Shown: positions 30,401-40,275 of the stretch, piece by piece
How positions within the stretch are numbered: position 1 is the stretch's first letter
Layout: every line of letters starts with the position of its first letter
Source of the DNA: Nemertoderma westbladi
Lineage: Eukaryota; Xenacoelomorpha; Nemertodermatida; Nemertodermatidae
Direction of reading: 5' to 3'
Length of the DNA: 46,820 bases
NCBI GenBank assembly: GCA_032718475.1
Contig: JAUCBJ010006482.1
Location: 1-46,820, forward strand
Program-made: the position numbers and the translations under genes
The notes under the pieces: model-generated
The model's input: only the letters and a program-made list of their open reading frames with translations
Database searches by the model: none
What the model was told of the DNA's origin: nothing

Positions 30401-33400
30401 TTGCTCACATTATGCTAACTTATCAGCCTACGTCCCCGTAGTTGCTCACATTATGCTAACTTATCAGACTACGTACCCGTAGTTGCTCACATTATGCTAA
30501 CTTATCAGCCTACGTCCCCGGAGTTGCTCACATTATGCTAACTTATCAGCCCACGGCCCCGTAGTTGCTCACATTATGCTAGCTAACTTATCAGCCTACG
30601 TCCCCGTTGTTGCTCACATTATGCTAACTTATCAGCCTACGTCCCTGTTGTTGCTCACATTATGCTAACTTATCAGCCTACGTCCCCGTTGTTGCTCACA
30701 TTATGCTAAGTTATCAGCCTACGTCCCCGTAGTTGCTCACATTATGCTAGCTACCTTATCAGCCTACTTCCCCGTAGTTGCTCACATTATGCTAACTTAT
30801 CAACCTACGTCCCCGTTGTTGCTCACATTATGCTAACTTATCAGCCTACGTCCCCGTTGTTGCTCACATTATGCTAACTTATCAGCCTACGTCCCCGTAG
30901 TTGCTCACATTATGCTAGCTAACTTATCAGCCACGTCTCCGTAGTCGCTCACATTATGCTAGCTAACTTATCAGCCTACGTCCCCGTAGTTGCTCACATT
31001 ATGCTAACTTATCAGCCTACCTCCCCGTAGTTGCTCACATTATGCAACTTATCAGCATACGTCCCCTTAGTTGCTCACATTATGCTAGCTAACTTATCAG
31101 CCTACGTCCCCGTTGTTGCTCACATTATGCTAACTTATCAGCCTACGTCCCCGTTGTTGCTCACATTATGCTAACTTATCAGCCTACGTCCCCTGTTGTT
31201 GCTCACATTATGCTAAGTTATCAGCCTACGTCCCCATAGTTGCTCACATTATGCTAGCTACCTTATCAGCCTACGTCCCCGTAGTTGCTCACATTATGCT
31301 AACTTATCAACCTACGTCCCCGTAGTTGCTCACATTATGCTAACTTATCAGCCTACGTCCCCGTTGTTGCTCACATTATGCTAAGTTATCAGCCTACGTC
31401 CCCGTAGTTGCTCACATTATGCTAGCTAACTTATCAGCCTACGTCCCCGTAGTTGCTCACATTATGCTAGCTAACTTATCAGCCTACGTCCCCGTAGTTG
31501 CTCACATTATGCTAGCTAACTTATCAGCCTACGTCCCCGTTGTTGCTCACATTATGCTAACTTATCAGCCTACGTCCCCGTAGTTGCTCACATTATGCTA
31601 ACTTATCAGCCTACGGCCCCGTAGTTGCTCACATTATGCTAACTTATCAGCCTACGTCCCCGTAGTTACTCACATTATGCAAACTTATCAGCCTACGTCC
31701 CCGTAGTTGCTCACATTATGCTAACTTATCAGCCTACGGCCCCGTAGTTGCTCACATTATGCTAACTTATCAGCCTACGTCCCCGTAGTTACTCACATTA
31801 TGCTAACTTATCAGCCTACGGCCCCGTAGTTGCTCACATTATGCTAACTTATCAACCTACGTCCCCGTAGTTGCTCACATTATGCTAACTTATCAGCCTA
31901 CGTCCCCGTAGTTGCTCACATTATACTAACTTATCAGCCTAAGTCCCCGTAGTTGCTCACATTATGCTAACTTATCAGCCTACGACCCCGTAGTTGCTCA
32001 CATTATGCTACTTATCAGCCTACGTCCCCGTAGTTGGTCACTTTATGCTAACTTATCAGCCTACGTTCCCGTAGTTGCTCACATTATGCAAACTTATCAG
32101 CCTACGTCCCCGTAGTTGCTCACATTATGCTAACTTATCAGCCTACGTCCCCAGTTGCTCACATTATGCTAACTTATCAGCCTACGTCCCCGTAGTTGCT
32201 CACATTATGCTACTTATCAGCCACGTCCCCGTAGTTGCTCACATTATGCTAACTTATCAGCCTACGTCCCCGTAGTTGCTCACATTATGCTAACTTATCA
32301 GCCTACGTCCCCGTAGTTGCTCACATTATGCTACATATCAGCCACGTCCCCGTAGTTGCTCACATTATGCTAACTTATCAGCCTACGTCACCGTAGTTGC
32401 TCACATTATGCTAACTTATCAGCCTACCACCCCGTAGTTGCTCACATTATGCTAACTTATCAGCCTACGTCCCCGTAGTTGCTCACATTATGCTAACTTA
32501 TCAGCCTACGTCCCCGTAGTTGCTCACATTATGCTAACTTATCAGCCTACGGCCCCGTAGATGCTCACATTATGCTAACTTATCCGCCTACGTCCCCGTA
32601 GTTGCTCACGTTATGCTAACTTATCAGCCTACGTCACCGTAATTGCTCACATTATGCTAACTTATCAGCCTACGTCCCCATTGTTGCTCACATTATGCTA
32701 ACTTATCAGCCTACGTCCCCGTAGTTGCTCACATTATGCTAACTTATCAGCCTACGTCCCCGTAGTTGCTCACATTATGCTAACTTATCAGCCTACGTCC
32801 CCGTAGTTGCTCACATTATGCTAACTTATCAGCCTACGTCCCCGTAGTTGCTCACATTATGCTAACTTATCAGCCTACGTCCCCGTAGTTGCTCACATTA
32901 TGCTAGCTAACTTATCAGCCTACGTCCCCGTAGTTGCTCACATTATGCTAACTTATCAGCCTACGTCCCCGTAGTTGCTCACATTATGCTAAATAACTTA
33001 TCAGCCTACGTCCCCGTAGTTGCTCACATTATGCTAAATAACTTATCAGCCTACGTCCCCGTTGTTGCTCACATTATGCTAACTTATCAGCCTACGTCCC
33101 CGTTGTTGCTCACATTATGCTAACTTATCAGCCTACGTCCCCGTAGTTACTCACATTATGTTAACTTATCAGCCTACGTCCCCGTAGTTGCTCACATTAT
33201 GCTAACTTATCAGCCTACGGCCCCGTAGTTGCTCACATTATGCTAACTTATCAGCCTACGTCCCCGTAGTTACTCACATTATGCAAACTTATCAGCCTAC
33301 GGCCCCGTAGTTGCTCACATTATGCTAACTTATCAACCTACGTCCCCGTAGTTGCTCACATTATGCTAACTTATCAGCCTACGTCCCCGTAGTTGCTCAC

Positions 33401-33839
33401 ATTATACTAACTTATCAGCCTACGTCCCCGTAGTTGCTCACATTATGCTAACTTATCAGCCTACGGCCCCGTAGTTACTCACATTATGCTAACTTATCAG
33501 CCTACGTCCCCGTAGTTGCTCACATTATGCTAACTTATCAGCCTACGTCCCTGTAGTTGCTCACATTATACTAACTTATCAGCCTACGTCCCCGTAGTTG
33601 CTCACATTATGCTAACTTATCAGCCTACGTCCCCGTAGTTGCTCACATTATGCTAACTTATCAGCCTACGTCCCCGTAGTTGCTCACATTATGCTAGCTA
33701 ACTTATCAGCCTACGTCCCCGTACTTGCTCACATTATGCTAACTTATCAGCCTACGTCCCCGTAGTTGCTCACATTATGCTAACTTATCAGCCTACGACC
33801 CCGTAGTTGCTCACATTATGCTACTTATCAGCCTACGTC

Positions 33840-34700
33840 CCCGTAGTTGGTCACTTTATGCTAACTTATCAGCCTACGTCCCCGTAGTTGCTCACATTAT
33901 GCAAACTTATCAGCCTACGTCCCCGTAGTTGCTCACATTATGCTAACTTATCAGCCTACGTCCCCAGTTGCTCACATTATGCTAACTTATCAGCCTACGT
34001 CCCCGTAGTTGCTCACATTATGCTACTTATCAGCCACGTCCCCGTAGTTGCTCACATTATGCTAACTTATCAGCCTACGTCCCCGTAGTTACTCACATTA
34101 TGCAAACTTATCAGCCTACGGCCCCGTAGTTGCTCACATTATGCTAACTTATCAACCTACGTCCCCGTAGTTGCTCACATTATGCTAACTTATCAGCCTA
34201 CGTCCCCGTAGTTGCTCACATTATACTAACTTATCAGCCTACGTCCCCGTAGTTGCTCACATTATGCTAACTTATCAGCCTACGACCCCGTAGTTGCTCA
34301 CATTATGCTACTTATCAGCCTACGTCCCCGTAGTTGGTCACTTTATGCTAACTTATCAGCCTACGTCCCCGTAGTTGCTCACATTATGCAAACTTATCAG
34401 CCTACGTCCCCGTAGTTGCTCACATTATGCTAACTTATCAGCCTACGTCCCCAGTTGCTCACATTATGCTAACTTATCAGCCTACGTCCCCGTAGTTGCT
34501 CACATTATGCTACTTATCAGCCACGTCCCCGTAGTTGCTCACATTATGCTAACTTATCAGCCTACGTCCCCGTAGTTGCTCACATTATGCTAACTTATCA
34601 GCCTACGTCCCCGTAGTTGCTCACATTATGCTACTTATCAGCCACGTCCCCGTAGTTGCTCACATTATGCTAACTTATCAGCCTACGTCACCGTAGTTGC
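33840..34700. repeat. 487-bp tandem segment inside the array
   Basis: A distinctive cluster recurs at exactly 487 bp: GTTGGTCACTTTATG, then ATGCAAAC at 33900 and 34387, then GTCCCCAGTTGC (lacking GT and A), then GCTACTTATCAGCCACG. A third related copy begins at about 32035, 1813 bp upstream, and a fourth near 26950. The 487-bp step corresponds to about 12 monomers, several shortened by small deletions. Edges are approximate. Confidence 0.8.
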
Positions 34701-37547
34701 TCACATTATGCTAACTTATCAGCCTACCACCCCGTAGTTGCTCACATTATGCTAACTTATCAGCCTACGTCCCCGTAGTTGCTCACATTATGCTAACTTA
34801 TCAGCCTACGTCCCCGTAGTTGCTCACATTATGCTAACTTATCAGCCTACGGCCCCGTAGATGCTCACATTATGCTAACTTATCCGCCTACGTCCCCGTA
34901 GTTGCTCACCTTATGCTAACTTATCAGCCTACGTCACCGTAATTGCTCACATTATGCTAACTTATCAGCCTACGTCCCCGTTGTTGCTCACATTATGCTA
35001 ACTTATCAGCCTACGTCCCCGTAGTTGCTCACATTATGCTAACTTATCAGCCTACGTCCCCGTAGTTGCTCACATTATGCTAACTTATCAGCCTACGTCC
35101 CCGTAGTTGCTCACATTATGCTAACTTATCAGCCTACGTCCCCGTAGTTGCTCACATTATGCTAGCTAACTTATCAGCCTACGTCCCCGTAGTTGCTCAC
35201 ATTATGCTAACTTATCAGCCTACGTCCCCGTAGTTGCTCACATTATGCTAAATAACTTATCAGCCTACGTCCCCGTAGTTGCTCACATTATGCTAAATAA
35301 CTTATCAGCCTACGTCCCCGTTGTTGCTCACATTATGCTAACTTATCAGCCTACGTCCCCGTTGTTGCTCACATTATGCTAACTTATCAGCCTACGTCCC
35401 CGTAGTTACTCACATTATGCTAACTTATCAGCCTACGTCCCCGTAGTTGCTCACATTATGCTAACTTATCAGCCTACGGCCCCGTAGTTGCTCACATTAT
35501 GCTAACTTATCAGCCTACGTCCCCGTAGTTACTCACATTATGCAAACTTATCAGCCTACGGCCCCGTAGTTGCTCACATTATGCTAACTTATCAACCTAC
35601 GTCCCCGTAGTTGCTCACATTATGCTAACTTATCAGCCTACGTCCCCGTAGTTGCTCACATTATACTAACTTATCAGCCTACGTCCCCGTAGTTGCTCAC
35701 ATTATGCTAACTTATCAGCCTACGGCCCCGTAGTTACTCACATTATGCTAACTTATCAGCCTACGTCCCCGTAGTTGCTCACATTATGTTAACTTATCAG
35801 CCTACGTCCCCGTAGTTGCTCACATTATGCTAACTTATCAGCCTACGTCCCCGTAGTTACTCACATTATGCTAACTTATCAGCCTACGTCCCCGTTGTTG
35901 CTCACATTATGCTAACTTATCAGCCTACGTCCCCGTAGTTGCTCACATTATGTTAACTTATCAGCCTACGTCCCCGTAGTTGCTCACATTATGCTAACTT
36001 ATCAGCCTACGTCCCCTTAGTTGCTCACATTATGCTAACATATCAGCCTACGGCCCCGTTGTTGCTCACATTATGCTAACTTATCAGCCTACGTCCCCGT
36101 AGTTGCTCACATTATGCTAACTTATCAGCCTACGGCCCCGTAGTTGCTCACATTATGCTAACTGATCAGCCTACGTCCCCTTAGTTGCTCACATTATGCT
36201 AACATATCAGCCTACGTCCCCGAAGTTGCTCACATTATGCTAACTTATCAGCCTACGTCCCCGTAGTTGCTCACATTATGCTAACTTATCAGCCTACGTC
36301 CCCGTTGTTGCTCACATTATGCTAACTTATCAGCCTACGTCCCCGTAGTTGCTCACATTATGCTAACTTATCAGCCTACGTCCCCGTAGTTGCTCACATT
36401 ATGCTAACTTATCAGCCTACGTCCCCGTAGTTGCTCACATTATGCTAACTTATCAGCCTACGTCCCCGTAGTTGCTCACATTATGCTAACTTATCAGCCT
36501 ACGTCCCCGTAGTTGCTCACATTATGCTAACTTATCAGCCTACGTCCCCGTAGTTGCTCACATTATGCTAGCTAACTTATCAGCCTACGTCCCCGTAGTT
36601 GCTCACATTATGCTAACTTATCAGCCTACGTCCCCGTAGTTGCTCACATTATGCTAGCTAACTTATCAGCCTACGTCCCCGTAGTTGCTCACATTATGCT
36701 AACTTATCAGCCTACGTCCCCGTAGTTGCTCACATTATGCTAGCTAACTTATCAGCCTACGTCCCCGTAGTTGCTCACATTATGCTAACTTATCAGCCTA
36801 CGGCTCCGTAGTTGCTCACAGTATGCTAACTTATCAGCCTACGTCCCCGTAGTTGCTCACATTATGCTAACTTATCAGCCTACGTCCCCGTAGTTGCTCA
36901 CATTATGCTAGCTAACTTATCAGCCTACGTCCCCGTAGTTGCTCACATTATGCTAACTTATCAGCCTACGGCTCCGTAGTTGCTCACATTATGCTAACTT
37001 ATCAGCCTACGTCCCCGTAGTTGCTCACATTATGCTAACTTATCAGCCTACGTCCTCGTTGTTGCTCACATTATGCTAGCTAACTTATCAGCCTACGTCC
37101 CCGTAGTTGCTCACATTATGCTAGCTAACTTATCAGCCTACGTCCCCGTAGTTGCTCACATTATGCTAACTTATCAGCCTACGTCCCCGTAGTTGCTCAC
37201 ATTATGCTAGCTAACTTATCAGCCTACGTCCCCGTTGTTGCTCACATTATGCTAACTTATCAGCCTACGGCCCCGTAGTTGCTCACATTATGCTAACTTA
37301 TCAGCCTACGTCCCCGTAGTTGCTCACATTATGCTAACTTATCAGCCTACGTCCCCGTTGTTGCTCACATTATGCTAACTTATCAGCCTACGTCCCCGTT
37401 GTTGCTCACATTATGCTAACTTATCAGCCTACGTCCCCGTAGTTGCTCACATTATGCTAACTTATCAGCCTACGTCCCCGTTGTTGCTCACATTATGCTA
37501 ACTTATCAGCCTACGTCCCCGTTGTTGCTCACATTATGCTAACTTAT

Positions 37548-37650
37548 ACTTACTGCAGTTCAATTTATTTTGTACCACTAAATCGCTGTACGTTTTATTA
37601 GAATTAAGCAACAAAAAAGTACAAATTTAAGAATAAAGTTATCATTTCAG
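37548..37650 (+). other. Unique sequence between satellite and candidate exon; possible intron end
   Basis: About 100 bp of AT-rich unique DNA follows the array. It ends in ATCATTTCAG at 37641-37650, a plausible 3' splice site with a modest pyrimidine tract. If the next segment is an exon, this stretch and the satellite to its left belong to one intron. Confidence 0.45.
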
Positions 37651-37787
37651 CAATTATCCCATGTAATACGTATTACATGGGGAAAAAACGCATCTTAAAG
37701 GACACTGGCCTTGAAGATGCGGATGATCTAGCAAATGTCATGGGTGATAGGCGCAATTTTGTCAACAAGCCGGCACAGCATTCTTAA
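37651..37787 (+). CDS. Candidate terminal exon of an unidentified gene (44 codons plus stop)
   Basis: I do not recognise the protein family. Directly after a TTTCAG acceptor the sequence is open in one frame for 44 codons up to TAA at 37785-37787. The first two bases (CA) would complete a codon begun in the preceding exon. The peptide is coding-like, with a basic start (MGKKR), an acidic stretch (GLEDADD) and the end NKPAQHS. An ATG at 37677 inside it would alone give 36 residues. A canonical AATAAA lies 70 bp after the stop, fitting a last exon and short 3' UTR. No upstream exon is visible because the satellite fills the window to its left. It could instead be a gene relic or chance. If real, the gene converges on the K2P gene. 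Confidence 0.4.
37658..37681. repeat. Perfect 24-bp palindrome
   Basis: The arms CCCATGTAATAC and GTATTACATGGG are exact reverse complements with no spacer. The palindrome lies inside the candidate exon and spans the internal ATG at 37677. A symmetrical factor-binding site or the trace of a foldback insertion are both possible; nothing in the sequence chooses between them. Confidence 0.95.
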
Positions 37788-37817
37788 AAATGCATCTGCA
37801 ATGCAGCATGCCGATCC

Positions 37818-37834
37818 TAGTAGTAGTAGTAGTA
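37818..37834 (+). repeat. TAG trinucleotide microsatellite
   Basis: Five TAG units plus TA, between the candidate exon stop and its polyadenylation signal. Too short to be more than a minor simple repeat. Confidence 0.9.
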
Positions 37835-37856
37835 TTAACCTCGCTGACGCTCGGTA

Positions 37857-37862
37857 AATAAA
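37857..37862 (+). promoter_or_regulatory. AATAAA polyadenylation signal (candidate)
   Basis: The canonical hexamer lies 70 bp downstream of the candidate exon's stop codon, a normal 3' UTR distance. The same motif also arises by chance in AT-rich DNA, so it supports the exon only moderately. Confidence 0.45.
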
Positions 37863-38122
37863 ATGCCTCGAGAATAGTGAAAAAAAGTTTTACTTTTTTT
37901 CCCTTGTAATGAATAATTATATTTACCACCATGGGTATCAGTAAAATAAAATAGGCACCAAAATAGTATGTATAAAACTTAAATAAATTATATCACCAAT
38001 TAATAGAATTCAAACTTAATTATTATCGGCAGTCAAAAGGTGGTTCATTTATAATATAGAAATAATAATTTAATATATTCAACATTCTAAATATTCTATG
38101 GATTCGATATATTGCAAAATCT
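37863..38122. other. Convergent intergenic spacer with A/T hairpin
   Basis: This AT-rich spacer separates the candidate plus-strand 3' end from the K2P 3' end. Its only clear structure is a perfect inverted repeat at 37879-37901: a 10-bp arm GAAAAAAAGT, loop TTT, then ACTTTTTTTC. A hairpin with homopolymer arms between two converging genes could help end transcription on both strands, but that role is inference. I see no other gene here. Confidence 0.6.
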
Positions 38123-38128
38123 TTTATT
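38123..38128 (-). promoter_or_regulatory. AATAAA polyadenylation signal for the K2P gene (candidate)
   Basis: On the minus strand AATAAA occurs 12 bases after the TAA stop at 38141-38143. It would give a very short 3' UTR. Other AT-rich hexamers further along (towards 37900) could be used instead. Confidence 0.4.
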
Positions 38129-38140
38129 TATATGAGATTG

Positions 38141-40275
38141 TTACGTTTTCTGTGTCTCCCCCGGATATCCCCCATTCTCCATTGGTTTCCCATTGGTGAG
38201 TGCGGATTGGTTGAGTTCGGGTGACGATAGACTCAAATGTATTCCGCTCTCCTGATTGGTCAATCCCCCACTAGAGTGAGTTACCCGAATAATCGGCCGT
38301 ACTATTGGTTTACGACGTTGCGGGATGTTATTCGTCGGTGTTGGTGGGTTGACCTGCGCTATTTGATTCATTCTGCTCGGGACGCTACTGGATAGCGGAT
38401 GAGTGAAACGAACACGTGATATAACAGGTTGTTTGTGTGCGACATCTTGTGGTTTCGTATGTATTGATGCAGCTATTGAATTAGTGTCTTTTCCGCTTAG
38501 TGTCTGCGGCGACATAGAATCGTTTAACCAATGAGATATCCTGGCATTCATACCGTTGTTAGGCCAACCATTCGAAGGATTCTGGCCGTAGTTGCTTGGT
38601 AACGTACGATTAGCGTTTTCCATTTTTGAGTTAATATTCGGTCGTGGTCTAACAGTCCCAAAATTGCCCCTCACCTTTTCGTTTCTTCTTAAAGAGTCAA
38701 ATTTATTGCTTAGAGTTTTCCTAGAGTTGGCCCGGTTGTCCAGGAAACTTTTGAATTTAGGGAACGAGTAGTATTTGGATGATCGCATCGTGTTTCCCGG
38801 GGTACCGGCATGGCCATTCCGTGTGCCCTTCGGAGGGTCATCCTGCAAACTCTCTTTCGGTGGCGGCAAATGGTTTAATCCTTTCGGTTCATCGATATCT
38901 ATAGCGAGCGACTGAATTAATCGGTCTCCGAGATCTTTGATCGAGGCAGTTACAGACTTTTTCCTGATACCCGGCGTCACGCCTAACAAAGTGTTTGTAC
39001 TCTCTCGCTGAATAGGAAAGTGAGACGACACCTTGTGCGGTAGAGTGTGAAATCGTTTGTCTTGGTTCTCCACCTCCACTGACGGTCTGTACGATCTGTC
39101 CAGTGTGGCGACTTCTCGAGAATTTTCCGTGAGACGGCGTTGAATGCTCTTCAGTAAGTTACCGGTATCGTTGCTTGATGAATGTTCTCTAGACCGGCTG
39201 TCTCTGCTATGCGTGTCTCCGGTTGTTAGTTTGAGGAATGAGTCATTAAATGGCAGTGTTTGAGGTAACTTCCGGCGAGCGAGTGGCGACTGTTCAAGAG
39301 GGGGTTGTTTCCTCTTGGGAAAAGTTGCGTTCTCCTGTGTACGGGATGTCCTAGTAGTGGGAGATACGTGATTGTGTTGATCGTCAGTTTCAATATATGC
39401 GGTGTCCTTCTTATGTGGGGTAGTTTGTTGGGGTAGATTATAGTTAGGTTTTATTATTGGAATTTTGAACAGTGGGGGGCCACTATTTTGTTCCTGTGGA
39501 GAGATTGGCGATTGTGCCAATGGGGATGTGGCCTTGCTATGAACTTTAATGGTCGGTTTTGTCTGTTTTTCTCTGGAAATTATTTTTTGTTCTCCAGGTG
39601 TAACATGGTGTCGTCTTCCAGGATATTTTTCGTTCTCGTTGTAATAATTGGTTAATGGATCAGTGAGACTTTGTGTTGGTTTAGGGGGAGATTTCAATAC
39701 TTCTGGTACAAATGAAAACTTTTTCTCATCATGAAAGGGTTCGCGGAATTGGTTACCGTAGCGACGTGTTACGTCACCATCAGCTTCGTCGAGAGTTTCG
39801 TCCAGCATCTTATCATCAACATCATCCGTAACGATATTGTCCATTAACGGTCGCTGAAGCTCCTTATGTCTCTCTTTCCCCACCGCCACTAAAGGCGTAA
39901 TTTCCTGAATACCGCCATGGGCATTCTTCACCGAAAGTAAAGTTCCTCTGGAAAATGTAAGGATTGAGTTTTTCTCGGATCCTAGAATGATACTCTTCTG
40001 TAGTTTCTTAGATTCCCTATCCGTAAGTCTCACTTTATCCACGTTTAGCAGGATGTAAACGAAAAGGCTGAGACATAGACTTAAGTAGAGAATTAGTAGT
40101 AGATAGTAGAACACGAGTCCACCAGCTGGTGCCCCACGCGCAGCCGGCGTCTGGGTAATCACTGTTGTTGTGGTTACCATGACGATGAAGTAGTAAGCGT
40201 CTCCGAATGTCCAGCCCTCTATACCGGCCACTATTCCACTTGGTATAATACACAGAAGTAAAAAGTAAGCAGCAA
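38141..40275 (-). CDS. K2P-like gene, exon 3 (M3, pore 2, M4, long tail)
   Basis: The acceptor is TTTGTTGCAG and the exon begins at 40275 with two bases completing Phe192. It codes for the rest of M3, EGWTF, pore helix 2 (DAYYFIVMV), TTTTVITQTP in place of TTxGFGD, M4 (FYYLLLILYL...FVYILLNV), then residues 271-902. The tail has SP/TP dipeptides (SPLAQSPISP), proline-rich pieces (QPPLEQSPLARRKLP) and basic clusters, plausible sites for phosphorylation and adaptor binding. The stop is TAA at 38143-38141. The 2.1-kb exon is uninterrupted, which argues that the gene is under coding constraint and is not a decayed pseudogene. Confidence 0.85.

Larger units (their letters stand above)
19070..32100. 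repeat. Higher-order repeats of about 4.9-5.1 kb, three copies
   Basis: The same ordered set of variant monomers is found three times. The 63-codon open marker begins at 19070, 23965 and 28880 (steps 4895 and 4915 bp). CACAATG is at 19921, 24775 and 29690 (steps 4854 and 4915). A unique TCTCCGTAGTCGCTC monomer is at 22141, 25976 and 30936 (steps 3835 and 4960). The short first step is explained by extra sequence in copy one, which carries the internal 974-bp duplication near 20021-21424. A later shared marker starts at 26991 and 32075 (5084 bp). The high order-preserving similarity points to recent block duplication, by unequal exchange or replication slippage. Confidence 0.85.
1..37547. repeat. 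Satellite array, 41-bp monomer, about 900 copies
   Basis: A head-to-tail tandem array fills this span without any unrelated insertion that I could see. A reference monomer is 3796-3836 (41 bp). In order it contains CTTATCAGC, the dyad CTACGTCCCCGTAG, AGTTGCTCACATTATG and CTAA. Common length variants are 45 bp (GCTA duplicated to GCTAGCTAAC, creating a GCTAGC palindrome), 40 bp (GCAAC for GCTAAC) and 39 bp (CACAATG for CACATTATG). Frequent substitutions are ACGG for ACGT, CGTTG for CGTAG, and CATATC for CTTATC. The array starts before base 1 and ends at 37547, where the next monomer breaks off after CTTAT. The copy number is my estimate from length divided by mean unit size. Its chromosomal role (pericentromeric, subtelomeric or intronic) cannot be decided from sequence alone. 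Confidence 0.99.

Noticed and set aside
1-37547. CRISPR-like array of short direct repeats.
   Set aside because: There are no unique spacers: the repeat is continuous with a 41-bp period. The context is eukaryotic and no cas genes exist.
1-37547. Telomere or CENP-B-bearing centromere repeat.
   Set aside because: The monomer has no TTAGG/TTAGGG-type unit and I see no match to the CENP-B box. Centromere function cannot be excluded but is not shown.
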